Assembly: GCF_029854155.1 (NCBI RefSeq)
Contig: NZ_CP122958.1
Span: 256,001-320,000 of the forward strand
Length of the DNA: 64,000 bases
Reading direction: 5' to 3'
Source: Methanonatronarchaeum sp. AMET-Sl
Lineage (GTDB): Archaea > Halobacteriota > Methanonatronarchaeia > Methanonatronarchaeales > Methanonatronarchaeaceae
The notes beneath the pieces were generated by a model, which made no database searches, was not told the origin of the DNA, and saw only the letters and a program-made list of their open reading frames with translations. This document shows positions 36,226-47,789 of the stretch, piece by piece. Positions within the stretch are counted from its first letter, which is position 1, and the number at the start of each line of letters is the position of its first letter. The translations under genes and the position numbers were made by a program.

Positions 36226-37257
36226 TTATGGTTGTGTGTCGATTATGGTTTCTTTGTGTTTTTGTGTGAATTCTGTGAATTTTTGTGTTTTTTGTAGTGG
36301 TATTCCGGCTCTTAATGCGTCTTTTATTAGTAGGATTGTGAATTCTGTTGGTAGTTTTTCTGCGTATTCTATGAGGCGTTCTTCGTATCCTTGTTGATGT
36401 CTTGCTTTTTCTATTAGTGTGGTTACTATTACGTGTAGTATGTCTGGTCGTTCTGGTACTATGTCTTTGCCTTCGAGTATTTCTTGTGGGTCTGGTAGTT
36501 CATTTCGCATGCTAATATAAGATTGGAACTCTCTTGCTGCTTCCAGCCCTATTGCACTTGCAATATCGTTGGTTTCTGTGAACCCTATTTCTAATAGTTC
36601 TGAGACGCGTTCCCATGTTCTGGGGGTTGGGAAGGCGTGTTCACTCTCCCCCGGATTAAATTGGTATAACATTTCGGGCTTAAAGTTTAAGAACCCGATG
36701 ACCTGTTTATCTATGTTGTTTTTGTAGGCCCAGTCTTTCCAATCCTCTATATCGGTCTCAACCTCCCAATGAATAAACCGGTTCGATAAAGGTGATTTCA
36801 TTGGGTTTACTCCCGCCCGATCCTCCGGCCGGTTACCAGCGCTAATTATCACCCATCTCTCAGGTAATTTATAACTACCCAACTCCCTATCCAAGATAAG
36901 TTGGTAGGCTGCGTTCTGAACCGCTCCAGGAGCCAAATTAAGTTCATCTAAAAACAAAACACCCTCACCACCCTGAGGCAAGAAATGGGGTGTCGACCAC
37001 CTAACAAACTCATCAGAATCCAACCTCGGCAAACCCCGCAAATCCACCGGATCCAATTGAGTCAACCGGAGGTCAATAAAATTATCCTCAACACTCATAC
37101 CCAATTCATCAACAATCTGCTGAATTATCGCAGACTTACCAATACCAGGCCCACCCCACAAAAACGTAGGTGGCGCAGGCTCACCCGTCTCCAAAGAATA
37201 ACTAACAATCCTCCGCAAAGTCTCCTTCGCCTCACCAATCGTCTTAGAAGCTAACAA
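36226..37257 (-). CDS. MoxR-like AAA+ ATPase
   Basis: 343 residues. The AAA+ core has Walker A WGGPGIGKSAIIQQI (about residue 38), pore region QLDPVDLRGLPRL, Walker B GVLFLDELNLAPG, sensor 1 WVIISAGNRPED and sensor-2 region SPLSNRFIHWEV. This is the MoxR/CbbQ-like branch, chaperone-type ATPases that usually work with a von Willebrand A protein to insert metals or assemble complexes. No VWA partner is adjacent. I put the start at TTG 37257 with AGGTGG upstream, removing three codons. The composition changes from G/T-rich to A/C-rich coding strand from start to end. Confidence 0.85.
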   Translation of the reverse strand: MLASKTIGEAKETLRRIVSYSLETGEPAPPTFLWGGPGIGKSAIIQQIVDELGMSVEDNFIDLRLTQLDPVDLRGLPRLDSDEFVRWSTPHFLPQGGEGVLFLDELNLAPGAVQNAAYQLILDRELGSYKLPERWVIISAGNRPEDRAGVNPMKSPLSNRFIHWEVETDIEDWKDWAYKNNIDKQVIGFLNFKPEMLYQFNPGESEHAFPTPRTWERVSELLEIGFTETNDIASAIGLEAAREFQSYISMRNELPDPQEILEGKDIVPERPDILHVIVTTLIEKARHQQGYEERLIEYAEKLPTEFTILLIKDALRAGIPLQKTQKFTEFTQKHKETIIDTQP

Positions 37258-37456
37258 ACAAACCACCTAACAAATACAAATCAAAAAACTCCAATAAATA
37301 AAATAATTTTATAACTTATTTGATATTTGTTGTATACAAAAAAAATAACCACACCTACACAAACCAACAACACTTTATTCAAGGAGAATTAGTATTTCTT
37401 TTTTTTGGTTTTGTTTTGTTGTGTTTTGTTGGGTTGGATCTAGTTAGATTTTGTTT

Positions 37457-38332
37457 TTAGATCCAGTATTCTAGCATCATGGTTAGGAAGATTATTCCTA
37501 GGTATGGGAATGAGCTTACTTTGTATAGTAGCCATGCGTTTTTTTCTTCTCTGTTTAGGTAGAGGTTGGTTGATCCGATTATCATTGCGAGGCCGAGTAT
37601 GGTTGCGGTTGTTAGGTAGAGTGTTCCGAATGTGCTTTCTAGGTATAGTATTATTGATGTGATGAATAGTAGTATTGAGAATAGTATGAAGAGTTTGAAT
37701 GGTAGGTCTCCGTCTTGGTTTACTGGGAACATGGTGACGCCTGCTTCTCGGTAGTCGTGTTTGTATGCTACCATGACGCTCCATACGTGGACGGGTACCC
37801 ATACGAAGACTAATATTGATATTAATAGGATTTTGAGGTTTAGTTCTGCGAGCGCGACCCATGCAAACAAGAGGGGTGCTACGCTTGAGTATCCTCCTAG
37901 GATGTGGGATATGGATTTTTTTCTTAGTATTATTGAGGTTAGTACGCCGGTTGCTCCGAAGAAGAAGGCTAGTGGATGTAGGTAAAGGCCTATGGCTAGG
38001 CTGACTAGGACTAGGGTTGTTGCGAAGTAGAGGGCGTTTTTTGGTTTTACTTTGTTTGATGGTATTGGTCTGTCTTGTGTTCTCTGCATCTGGCGGTCTA
38101 TGTCTCGGTCTAGGTAGTTGGTTAGGGTGATTGTTCCGGATACTCCCATTGTGACGGCGATGGTTACCCATATAAAGGTGTCTAGGGGTGGTGTGCCTTG
38201 TGCGGCTATTACACCGGTTGCTAGTGCTGCAAATATTAATAGGAATGTTTCTTTTGGTTTCACCAGCTCTATATACCGCCAGGTCCTACAGACCAGCCAT
38301 TCAAAGTTCCTTGTTTTTTCAACATTAGACAT
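37457..38332 (-). CDS. ctaB: Protoheme IX farnesyltransferase (heme O synthase-like, UbiA superfamily)
   Basis: 291 residues with about eight to nine membrane segments. It starts NVEKTRNFEW, then LVKPKETFLLIFAALATGV. The prenyl-diphosphate-binding motif NYLDRDIDRQMQRTQDRPIP (about residue 75) is the CyoE/CtaB form N-x-x-D-x-D-x-x-M-x-R-T-x-x-R-P. The second acidic region is VAYKHDYREAGVTMFP (about 190). It should farnesylate heme b to heme o. A terminal oxidase would be unexpected in a methanogen, so it may modify heme for a membrane cytochrome. It has no linked heme or oxidase gene here. Confidence 0.88.
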   Translation of the reverse strand: MSNVEKTRNFEWLVCRTWRYIELVKPKETFLLIFAALATGVIAAQGTPPLDTFIWVTIAVTMGVSGTITLTNYLDRDIDRQMQRTQDRPIPSNKVKPKNALYFATTLVLVSLAIGLYLHPLAFFFGATGVLTSIILRKKSISHILGGYSSVAPLLFAWVALAELNLKILLISILVFVWVPVHVWSVMVAYKHDYREAGVTMFPVNQDGDLPFKLFILFSILLFITSIILYLESTFGTLYLTTATILGLAMIIGSTNLYLNREEKNAWLLYKVSSFPYLGIIFLTMMLEYWI

Positions 38333-38611
38333 GCCGACAACCACTCATAAATAACAATACTGAAAAACACAACCAAACAACCAACCTTTATTCTGTTTTT
38401 ATCTCAATTTTTTTGGTTTTTTGTTTTGTTTTTGTGTTTGTTTTTGTATGTTGGAATCTATGTTTTTAGATGGGTTGTACCCACTTAAATTATTTCTATT
38501 TTTTTGGTTTGGGTTGTTTTTTCTATGTTTTTTGGGTTTTTGGTCGTAAGTTTTATAAGGAAGGCTGTACTCTATATAACACTCACAGTTAGATATTTGG
38601 TGAAATTTAGA

Positions 38612-39205
38612 ATGGTAAGTACAACCTTGTCTGGAATGAAGGTTGAAGGTGAATGGAATGACGTTGTTGAAACGAGTAGGGAAGTTTCAAAGGTGCTTGA
38701 AGAGAATGGTTTTGATGAAGAGCTTGATGACTGGAATTATTGGCGTCCTCGGGAAGAAGAGGATTATAGCCGGGATCTAGTTGATAAAACCGCTCAGGTT
38801 TGTTGTACTTCAGAGAATTCTTTGGAGAAAGCGGATAAAAAACCTGGTGAAGAAGCTCGTGATGGATTGAAGAAGGTTAAGAAGGCTATTGAAGACGAAA
38901 GCCCTGAAGGCAACGAAGAACTAAAAGAAGGAGTTAAGAAGTTCTATTTATCAGCGGACACAGTTGCCAGAAAGATGGTTCGTAACTTCGAGAAATTTGT
39001 TTTTAAAAATGTTATCAGTAAAACCAACCCCCAGTTCTTCGACAGTGAACCAATCTCAGCTAACATAAAAAAGAAAAACCGATTAAAAGACAAAATCAAA
39101 GGGAAAAAACGGGAAGAATACGTGATGGAGATAAACGTGAACGACACAGAAGTTAAAGAAAAAGTAATGAACAAAATAGACGAAGGCAAAAACGCAGCAG
39201 GATAA
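38612..39205 (+). CDS. DUF5828-like acidic protein
   Basis: 197 residues, highly charged. It begins VSTTLSGMKVEGEWNDVVET, has WNYWRPREEEDYSRDLVDKT and QFFDSEPISANIKKK, and ends MEINVNDTEVKEKVMNKI. This sequence of blocks resembles a haloarchaeal family of unknown function (DUF5828, from memory). I take ATG 38612; the longer frame would add a low-complexity hydrophobic stretch with G/T-rich DNA that is more likely the promoter region. The phosphate transporter follows after 26 bases, so the two are probably one operon. Confidence 0.55.
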   Translation: MVSTTLSGMKVEGEWNDVVETSREVSKVLEENGFDEELDDWNYWRPREEEDYSRDLVDKTAQVCCTSENSLEKADKKPGEEARDGLKKVKKAIEDESPEGNEELKEGVKKFYLSADTVARKMVRNFEKFVFKNVISKTNPQFFDSEPISANIKKKNRLKDKIKGKKREEYVMEINVNDTEVKEKVMNKIDEGKNAAG

Positions 39206-39231
39206 ACACCAACCAAATCCACGATTAGTTA

Positions 39232-40179
<948 letters not shown>

Positions 40180-40355
40180 AAAAACCTCAATAAACCACAA
40201 CACAGCCAACAAACACAAAACCACTCCCCCCCAAACAACAACATAAAAAACGGTTCTACCAAACTAAAAACACCAGAAAAAGACCGAAATATCTCACCTT
40301 ATTTAGATGTGGAAAGGTTTTTAGTTTATTTATAACTGATTCTAATGGGATATAC

Positions 40356-41216
40356 ATGGGTTTATTGGATAGAGCCAGTGTTTTACTTCGTTCTTTAAAT
40401 CCCTGGAGCTTTCCATTACTCTATCTTGGTTGGGCCTACCTCTTTTGGATCCCAATCGTCATATCCGGGGAGCATGTATGGAGCTATCCAACAGTACTAC
40501 TATTATTGGTTGGTGGGTTAAGCCCACTACTAAGCGGCCTATTCTTAATGCAAGTAAACTATGGTCGTATCGGTTTCAAAGACTTATACAACCGGTTGGT
40601 TGAGTTTGGAAGAATTAACATTAACTGGTTATTAGTTATCCTGTTTTTCTACCCAGTTTTTAATTTAGTTATGGCTGCCATAGCCGTATTCCTTGGCATA
40701 ACTTCCAGTCCCATAGAGTTCATTAGTAGTCAGCGTTTGTTTAGTCTAACTGGTTTTTCAATGCTATTGGGTTTTGCTTTTTTATTCCCTTTGATAGAAG
40801 AAATTGGGTTACGTGGGTATTGGTTTGATCAACTACAATCACGGTGGAGCGCTTTAACTTCAAGCTTGATTTTAGGTTTGGTTTGGGGTTTGTGGCATAT
40901 ACCTCTTGTTTACATGACGGGGTACTACAGCGATACAACCTTTAACCCAGAGTTGTGGTGGTGGATTCCAAGCATGATTATAACAGCGATCATAGCAACC
41001 TGGATTTACAACAACACAAAAAGAAGCGTACTAGCAGTAGTTGGACTACACTTCATGGGAAACCTAACTGGAGAAACAATGGGTTTCTCACCAGAAATGT
41101 ACCCATTCGCAATAACAGGCACCTTAACAATCGCCATACTCCTCTTAGTGTATTGGGGGCCAGAATCACTACGCAAAAAACAACCAAAACCAACCCCAAA
41201 CTACACCAAAAAATAA
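40356..41216 (+). CDS. CPBP-family intramembrane metalloprotease, second copy
   Basis: 286 residues, about eight membrane segments. It has [18 protein letters not shown] (EExxxR-G, about residue 147), [13 protein letters not shown] (about 175) and [13 protein letters not shown] (H-x-x-x-N, about 228). These supply the two Glu and two His of the CPBP site. It is a different branch from the protein at 5429-6241; the E-E-x-G-x-R-G-Y form is common in bacterial and haloarchaeal CAAX-protease-like proteins. The C-terminus is a K/P/T-rich tail. No partner gene is evident. Confidence 0.88.
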   Translation: MGLLDRASVLLRSLNPWSFPLLYLGWAYLFWIPIVISGEHVWSYPTVLLLLVGGLSPLLSGLFLMQVNYGRIGFKDLYNRLVEFGRININWLLVILFFYPVFNLVMAAIAVFLGITSSPIEFISSQRLFSLTGFSMLLGFAFLFPLIEEIGLRGYWFDQLQSRWSALTSSLILGLVWGLWHIPLVYMTGYYSDTTFNPELWWWIPSMIITAIIATWIYNNTKRSVLAVVGLHFMGNLTGETMGFSPEMYPFAITGTLTIAILLLVYWGPESLRKKQPKPTPNYTKK

Positions 41217-41480
41217 ACCAACACCCCAAAAAAAATTTGAAGACCTGATTTACAGATAAACCAACAAACAAAGAAACAGCCAAAGAAGGTAGAATAGCTC
41301 TTTAAAGGGTTATTAAGTTATTTTTTCTTTGTTTCCTATCGGTCTATTGTTTCTAGGTATTTGAACATCTATTTTTATAATCGAAATAAGTGGTGTGTTG
41401 AGGGGTTGGAGGTTTCTAGTTCTAGGGGGTTTCCTCCAACCATTTTTTTGGTCTGGGGTTTTGACTTCTTTACGGGAATG

Positions 41481-42470
41481 TTATTTTTGGTGTTCGTTTC
41501 TTGCTTGTATGAGGGCTTTTATGTTTTTGGTGGGTGTTCTGGGTGCTATTCCGCAGCCTGGGGCGAGTATGTCGACTCCGTCTTGTAGGCATTTTTTGGC
41601 TTCTTTTTTGACTTGTTGTGGTGTGCCGTCTAGCATGGTTTGGCTGGTTGATATGTTTCCTATTAGGGATGCTCGGCCGTCTATGATTTTTTTGGCTTCT
41701 TGGATGTCGGTTAGTTCTTCTACGCTGATTCCTTGGAATCCGCAGTCGGCTAGGTCATCTATTATTTGTGTTATGTGGCCGCACATATGCATTATTACGT
41801 CGCCTTCTACTTGGTTTGCGAATTCTTTGTAGGTTGGTTTGATTAGGTTTTGGAAGCTGTTGGGATCTACGATGTCGAGGGTTGAATAGCCGGGTACGCA
41901 TACTGCGTCTGCTCCACTATCCAGTACGAGTTGTGCATATTCGATTGAGAGTTTGTTTGCTTGTTCTAGGGTTTGTTCAATGTGTTCCGGGTTGGTTATT
42001 AGGCCTTTTATGTAGTTACTGCTCCCCATCACGTGGGCAGCAAGTTCATCTGGAGCTTCAATCCCAACAATTATAGGCACTTCACCATCAGTTATTTCTT
42101 TAGCCATCTCTGTTGCCTTTAATATCTCAGGTACTCTACCCGCTTCCTCTAAGCTATCTGGTATCCCCATTTCTTCTGGATGGGTGTCAACCGAGGGCTG
42201 AGTGTCCTCACTACCCTCTCTCACTCCACACCCAACCACTTCAGCCAGTACAGTTAGACAATACGGAATACGAACAGCCTCAAGCCCACCAATCTCATGT
42301 CCCGCCATAGCAAGATCAACCATCTTCTTAGCATCGTAGTGGGCGTCTGGCCACCAACTACCAGTTGCCTCCATAAACTCTACAGTACCTGTCTGAGTAA
42401 CAGACAAAGCCGGCACCTTATCCACATCCCGTTGATGTAAAGCATTTTTAAAACGTTCTTTCAAATTCAT
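41481..42470 (-). CDS. Methylcobamide:CoM methyltransferase-like protein (MtaA/MtbA, UroD family), copy 1
   Basis: 329 residues of the uroporphyrinogen decarboxylase fold. It has NLKERFKNALHQRDVDKVPA, VTQTGTVEFMEATGSWWPDA and GHEIGGLEAVRIPYCLT, the opening blocks of MtaA/MtbA. The zinc site is formed by HMCGH (H-x-C, about residue 235) and the Cys in LAPGCGIAPRTP (about 313). These enzymes move a methyl group from a corrinoid protein to coenzyme M in methanol or methylamine use. No substrate-specific methyltransferase (MtaB/MtmB) or corrinoid protein is nearby. ATG 42470 starts at the family's usual position. A second copy is at 47790-48830. Confidence 0.88.
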   Translation of the reverse strand: MNLKERFKNALHQRDVDKVPALSVTQTGTVEFMEATGSWWPDAHYDAKKMVDLAMAGHEIGGLEAVRIPYCLTVLAEVVGCGVREGSEDTQPSVDTHPEEMGIPDSLEEAGRVPEILKATEMAKEITDGEVPIIVGIEAPDELAAHVMGSSNYIKGLITNPEHIEQTLEQANKLSIEYAQLVLDSGADAVCVPGYSTLDIVDPNSFQNLIKPTYKEFANQVEGDVIMHMCGHITQIIDDLADCGFQGISVEELTDIQEAKKIIDGRASLIGNISTSQTMLDGTPQQVKKEAKKCLQDGVDILAPGCGIAPRTPTKNIKALIQARNEHQK

Positions 42471-42506
42471 AACAAAATAGATATATAGGGAAACCAACAC
42501 TTAAGA

Positions 42507-42530
42507 ACATCCCCCACATATTGGGGCTTT
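42507..42530. mobile_element. IS200/IS605-end-like hairpin
   Basis: ACATCCCC-CACATATT-GGGG-CTTTAAA sits between divergent genes. It resembles the element-end motif at 20327 but could simply be a regulatory hairpin. Confidence 0.25.
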
Positions 42531-42678
42531 AAATTTGGTTATCCGGTTTGTGGGTAGTGGTTTGGTTCGTGACCTCTTACTATTTAGAGGGATAGTGGTT
42601 TTTTTGGGTTTGTTTTGGGATAATTGATATGTTGGTTTAGGTTGTATTTTTTGTTTGAGTTGTTTTTTGTTATTTGAG

Positions 42679-43902
<1,224 letters not shown>

Positions 43903-43938
43903 AAAACCCATGGATAACTATAGGTAGAGGTAGTTTTT

Positions 43939-44133
43939 TTGCCCCTTAATTTAACCCCATTCCAGATAGGTGGTCTAATTTTATTGTTATTCGGTTTTCT
44001 AGCCCTTGGAATCCCATACCTATTTCTAGTTGATATACAGAGTTTTTGGGGGCCCTACCTCTATTGGACTCTGCTAACAACCATAACCATCCTCTTAGGT
44101 TGGTTTTACGTTTCTAGGTGGGGTGGTGGTTAA
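43939..44133 (+). CDS. DUF3311 small membrane protein (symporter partner)
   Basis: 64 residues with two membrane segments (QIGGLILLLFGFLALGIPYL and LYWTLLTTITILLGWFYVS). The P-x-L-F/Y-x-L-V-D loop between them is typical of DUF3311, small proteins encoded directly before sodium:solute symporters. It starts with TTG at 43939 after AGAGGTAG. Its stop codon overlaps the ATG of the symporter (TAATG), so the two are translationally coupled. Probably an accessory subunit of the transporter. Confidence 0.8.
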   Translation: MPLNLTPFQIGGLILLLFGFLALGIPYLFLVDIQSFWGPYLYWTLLTTITILLGWFYVSRWGGG

Positions 44134-45620
44134 TGGAGCCTTTCTATCTTTATTTAGCGATGGCGGTCTGGCTGGCCATCATCATCGGTGTTTCGGAGTA
44201 CAGCCGCCATCACCTAGGGTCTGGGGTTGCTGAGTTTGTTTTAGCCGGCCGTGACCTAGGAGGTTTTGTTTCAGCTATGACCTATAGTGCAACAACCTTC
44301 AGTTCCTTCATGATGGTTGGTTTGGTCGGCCTCACCTACTCAACAGGGGTGGGTGCTGTAGGTTTCGAGATGACCTACATCATCTTCACCATCCTCTTAT
44401 TAATTATCTTCGCCCCCAAGTTCTGGAGTGCAAGCCAGGTGTTCGGCACCATCACTCCCCCGGAACTATTGTCAGAGAGATATAGCTATCGAACCGGAGT
44501 GGTCAGCGCAATTATTTGTCTAGTGATGTTGATTCCATATATGTCGATCCAGATGATGGGGGTCGGATTCCTGTTAGAGGGGATGACCAGTGGCGCAATA
44601 CCCTACATGCATGGAGTCTACATCGTCGCCCTACTCAGCATCGCAGTAACAATCTGGGCTGGAATGCGTTCAGTAGCACTAACCGACGCAATACAAGCCA
44701 TCATAATGCTACTATCAGCCCTAATACTACTATTCTACATATTCTACGTTTTCTTCGGCTCAACAACAGGCTTCATAAACACAATCACAACAGAAAACCC
44801 AGAACTATTAGGAATCACCTGGGACATCCACATGTTTGTTGGCATGACCCTACCATGGGCATTTTTCGCCCTAACAAACCCACAAGTCTCCCAGAGAATG
44901 TACGTATCAAGAGACATAACAAGCCTTAAAAAAATGATCATCTACTTCGCAATATTCGGCCTAATCTACACAATAATCTCAACACTACTCGGCCTATCAG
45001 CAGCCACCCTCAGACCCGGACTCCCAGACCCCGACAACGCAATGCCAACCCTACTAACCATGGTACCAGAACCACTAGCCCTACTAGTATTCCTAGGAAT
45101 CTTCGCCGCCTCAGTCTCAACACTCGGCTCCGTACTACTAACACTCAGCTCAATCGGAAGCCGCGACCTAATAAAACCAACCAAAAAACTCAACAACAAA
45201 AAAGAAATACTATCAAACAAAGGCCTAATCCTCCTCCTAGTAGGAGCATGCATAATCTTCTCCAGCCAACGACTAGACCTAATCGCCGCACTAGCAAGCG
45301 CCGCATCCGCAGGCCTCCTAGTAATGGCACCAACAATAATCGGCGGATTCTACTGGAAAAAACCAAACAGCACAGCAGCAACAACAAGCATGGCCATCCC
45401 AGCCATAATAGTAATAACACTATACACAACCGGCATACAACCACTAAACTGGTGGCCAGCAGTATGGGGATTAATAACCTCCACCACACTATACATAACC
45501 ATAACACTAATCACCAAACCAAGCAAAAACGGAAAAAAATTCATAAACAAAATAAACAACGAAACAAAAAAACAAGGATTCAAACCCCAAAAACAAACCC
45601 AAAAACAAAACCAAAAATAA
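44133..45620 (+). CDS. Sodium:solute symporter (SSS family)
   Basis: 495 residues, about 13 membrane segments. It begins MEPFYLYLAMAVWLAIIIGV and has SEYSRHHLGSGVAEFVLAGRDLG, then the unwound first helix SAMTYSATTFSSFMMVGLVG, which in this family binds substrate and Na+. APKFWSASQVFGTITPPELL and IFAASVSTLGSVLLTLSSIG (the latter supplying Na2-site Ser residues) follow. Substrate unknown; in a halophile an osmolyte, pantothenate-like or organic acid substrate is possible. It is coupled to the DUF3311 gene. The tail is N/K/Q-rich. A small zinc-ribbon gene follows after 14 bases. Confidence 0.92.
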   Translation: MEPFYLYLAMAVWLAIIIGVSEYSRHHLGSGVAEFVLAGRDLGGFVSAMTYSATTFSSFMMVGLVGLTYSTGVGAVGFEMTYIIFTILLLIIFAPKFWSASQVFGTITPPELLSERYSYRTGVVSAIICLVMLIPYMSIQMMGVGFLLEGMTSGAIPYMHGVYIVALLSIAVTIWAGMRSVALTDAIQAIIMLLSALILLFYIFYVFFGSTTGFINTITTENPELLGITWDIHMFVGMTLPWAFFALTNPQVSQRMYVSRDITSLKKMIIYFAIFGLIYTIISTLLGLSAATLRPGLPDPDNAMPTLLTMVPEPLALLVFLGIFAASVSTLGSVLLTLSSIGSRDLIKPTKKLNNKKEILSNKGLILLLVGACIIFSSQRLDLIAALASAASAGLLVMAPTIIGGFYWKKPNSTAATTSMAIPAIIVITLYTTGIQPLNWWPAVWGLITSTTLYITITLITKPSKNGKKFINKINNETKKQGFKPQKQTQKQNQK

Positions 45621-45634
45621 GAGAGGTCTTTAAT

Positions 45635-45829
45635 ATGGAATGTCCTGAATGTGAATCTAGAATGAAAGTAATACGTAAAAGATTGCCAAACTCAATTCCC
45701 TCACTCGCCAAACCCTTCATCGGTTTTACAGAAAAAAAGATATCAAAAGAGATTATGGAGAAATACAACCGAATAGTCCTCTATATATGTATCAATTGCG
45801 GCGAAGTTAAAGGAAAACTTAAAAAATAA
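45635..45829 (+). CDS. Small zinc-ribbon-like protein
   Basis: 64 residues with two CxxC pairs: MECPECESRMKVIRK at the N-terminus and YICINCGEVKGKLKK at the C-terminus, a treble-clef or zinc-ribbon arrangement. The middle is PSLAKPFIGFTEKKISKEIM. AGAGGTC lies 8 bases before the ATG at 45635, which decides the start. It follows the symporter closely and may be co-transcribed. Function unknown. Confidence 0.65.
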   Translation: MECPECESRMKVIRKRLPNSIPSLAKPFIGFTEKKISKEIMEKYNRIVLYICINCGEVKGKLKK

Positions 45830-45840
45830 CTATTTATCAC

Positions 45841-46086
45841 TTACTCAGTGTAGATTGCATGAAGATATAACAACGTCAATACAGAGAGGCTTGCTATAAA
45901 ACCTATCGCCATCAAATGAAACATAGGTGACCCCAAAACCTGAACTAAAAAACCAGGTACGTTGGCCCAGGGAACCAAACCAGAAAGATAATTACCCAAA
46001 TAATAAGAAACGCTCGCTATCGCTCCACCCAACACACCAAGACCAACAACAACCCCAGCCAAAACCGCCTTCTGCTCAAACTTCAT
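45841..46086 (-). CDS. Small two-TM membrane protein
   Basis: 81 residues. KFEQKAVLAGVVVGLGVLGG and LMAIGFIASLSVLTLLYLHA are two membrane segments around a loop with PWANVPGFLVQVLGSP. I use the ATG at 46086 (MKFEQK). It converges with the zinc-ribbon gene, with only 11 bases between stops. No family recognised. Confidence 0.6.
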   Translation of the reverse strand: MKFEQKAVLAGVVVGLGVLGGAIASVSYYLGNYLSGLVPWANVPGFLVQVLGSPMFHLMAIGFIASLSVLTLLYLHAIYTE

Positions 46087-46454
46087 TAAAAAAACAATTA
46101 AATTCAAAACCTTTTAACTCTTAGGTACCAAAACCCAACAAAAAACCGATTATAGATAAAAAAACCCTACAGCAACCAAGGAAATAGAGATACTTAGATG
46201 TATCTTTTTTGAAAAACCGATGAGCAATATAAAAATAAAAAACCATATTCTACGCATTAAGAATATTCCTCACAGGTCTATATAGAGGTATGTGGCAGAG
46301 AGTTTTAAGATACCAGCTGTAAGTTTTCTATTCTCTATAAGGTCTATTGAGAGGATGATAGAATAGGGTTGATTTAAATGTTTTAGAATGGTTTTTTCTG
46401 GTTTTTCTATTTACTTAAATTTCATTGAGTCTTTTCATGAATTCGTTTATTAAG
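46087..46454. other. Intergenic region
   Basis: No gene supported. AT-rich, with short A/G-rich stretches around 46280-46370. Confidence 0.4.
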
Positions 46455-46904
46455 TCATGGCTTATATAAAAACCATAATCTGGAAGTGACATTATCATCT
46501 TTTTCTTCATCTTCCTTTTCGATTAGGCCTTCCTTCACGCTCTCCAAGATTACTCCTAAGGTACCAATATGTTTAACTCCGATGGTTTCCGCAGCTTTGA
46601 CAGCTACTGAATCATCAATACAGACAATCTCTTCCCTGTATTTTGCAAGAATAATGGTTGAAGAATCAGCTTCACTCAGTTGGGGAAACGAACCGATAAG
46701 GTTTTCACATTTTGATGTTTGTTTTTCAGTTAGTTTTTTTACCTTTATCCATCCTTCTTTCTCTGCTCTTTCTACAGCTCCTACATACTGAAAACCGAGT
46801 TTCTTACCTCTAAGAACTTCATAAAAAACGAGATATGGAACAAAAACATCATTGAATAGTTCTTTAAGTAGACATAGATTGTTCAAGTTAGATAGATATA
46901 TCAA
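46455..46904 (-). pseudogene. PIN-domain toxin (DUF3368-like) with damaged N-terminus
   Basis: About 149 residues of PIN-like sequence: PYLVFYEVLRGKKLG, GSFPQLSEADSSTIILAK, EEIVCIDDSVAVKAAETIGV and IGTLGVILESVKEGLI. The acidic residues E-V, E-A-D and C-I-D-D are in the usual places. Reading upstream, the frame continues as ILNSIPLIYLSNL, equivalent to VVDTSPLIYL, but with Asn in place of the first catalytic Asp and no ATG or GTG. The only start in frame is TTG at 46904, which would delete this strand. It follows a frameshifted RHH antitoxin, so the pair is probably inactive. Confidence 0.65.
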
Positions 46905-46924
46905 GGGGATGGAGTTTAATATGG

Positions 46925-47228
46925 TTAATCGATTAGCTCCAAGCTCTTGCGTAGGTCTTTGGAAGAGTATGGAATTGGAATTTCTTTTCGTTTCATAATC
47001 TCCATTATTTCCCAGATTGGAACTTCAGCAAGTTCTGCTGCTTTAGAAATAGATATTTTTTTTATCTCTAAGTTGTTTTATCGCTTTTTCAAGTCTGTAT
47101 TGTTTGGATCCTTTATCTAGTAGTCGTCTAATGGCTTCAGACCTATCGATCTGCATATCATCTTCTACCTCTTCAATTTTGGAAAGCAGTTCATCATCCA
47201 CCCGAATTGCAATCTGAACTTTTGCCAT
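46925..47228 (-). pseudogene. RHH/UPF0175-type antitoxin split by a frameshift in an A8 run
   Basis: The first frame (47228 to 47043) encodes a ribbon-helix-helix: VQIAIRVDDELLSKIEEVED, then DRSEAIRRLLDKG and EKAIKQLRDKK. At a run of eight A around 47050 the frame shifts. Removing one A gives DKKISISKAAELAEVPIWEI then MKRKEIPIPYSSKDLRKSLE and a stop at 46925, the standard C-terminal half of UPF0175 antitoxins. Transcriptional slippage on A8 could restore the product, so it may not be fully dead. It lies directly before the PIN-like toxin. Confidence 0.72.
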
Positions 47229-47789
47229 ATTATCAATCCATCTTTAACTCCTTACTTCAAATCAAGAAATCCAAACCATATATTTGTTACCATCGTAACT
47301 TATAGTAACGAAGTACTTTTTAAAGTGAATTTATAAAACAGTCGACATCCCTCCAATGCAGCATGACATTGTAGTCAATGAAAATTGGCACAGATATATT
47401 GAATTACCTATATGACTATCATTAGGAGGTGAATGCCAGTGACATCCTCCTATCCCTAAAGAGAAGTAGGTCTTACCCTTGAGTTAAGATAAGATGCCCC
47501 CAATAAAACACAGAGATCTCCTAATTAAGAGAACAAGATATTCAACTTCTCTCAAAGAAACTAAACCAAAAATAGATAGAATAAACACAAATGGGAGAAG
47601 GGTCTAAAGGTCTTTAAGGGCTTTAAATCCTTGATAGAGCACCTTTCAATATATTTAGATAGTTATCTAGAGGCTTTTTTAAGGTGTTGTTTTTGGTGTG
47701 GTTGTTTTTGGTTTACTCGGTTTTGTAGGTTAGGTATCTGATTGGGGTTTTTTTGGTTTTGGGGTTGTTTGTTTTTTGCTTAGTTTTAT
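47229..47789. other. Intergenic region with possible transposon end
   Basis: No gene supported. It contains TTACCATCGTAACTTATAGTAACG (imperfect inverted repeat) upstream of the antitoxin and an IS-end-like motif at 47440. Confidence 0.4.
47424..47480. mobile_element. IS200/IS605-type end motif
   Basis: AGGAGG (47424) with CCTCCT (47446) flanks a TGACATCCTCC motif like the ends of archaeal IS200/IS605 elements. A weak hairpin with AGTAGG follows. No transposase remains nearby. Confidence 0.35.

Noticed and set aside
37457..38332. Evidence for aerobic respiration from heme O synthase
   Set aside because: No oxidase genes are present and UbiA-family specificity is not secure from sequence alone.
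42507..42530. Definite transposon end
   Set aside because: Only the ACATCCCC hairpin is present with no transposase trace, so it is kept as a low-confidence feature only.
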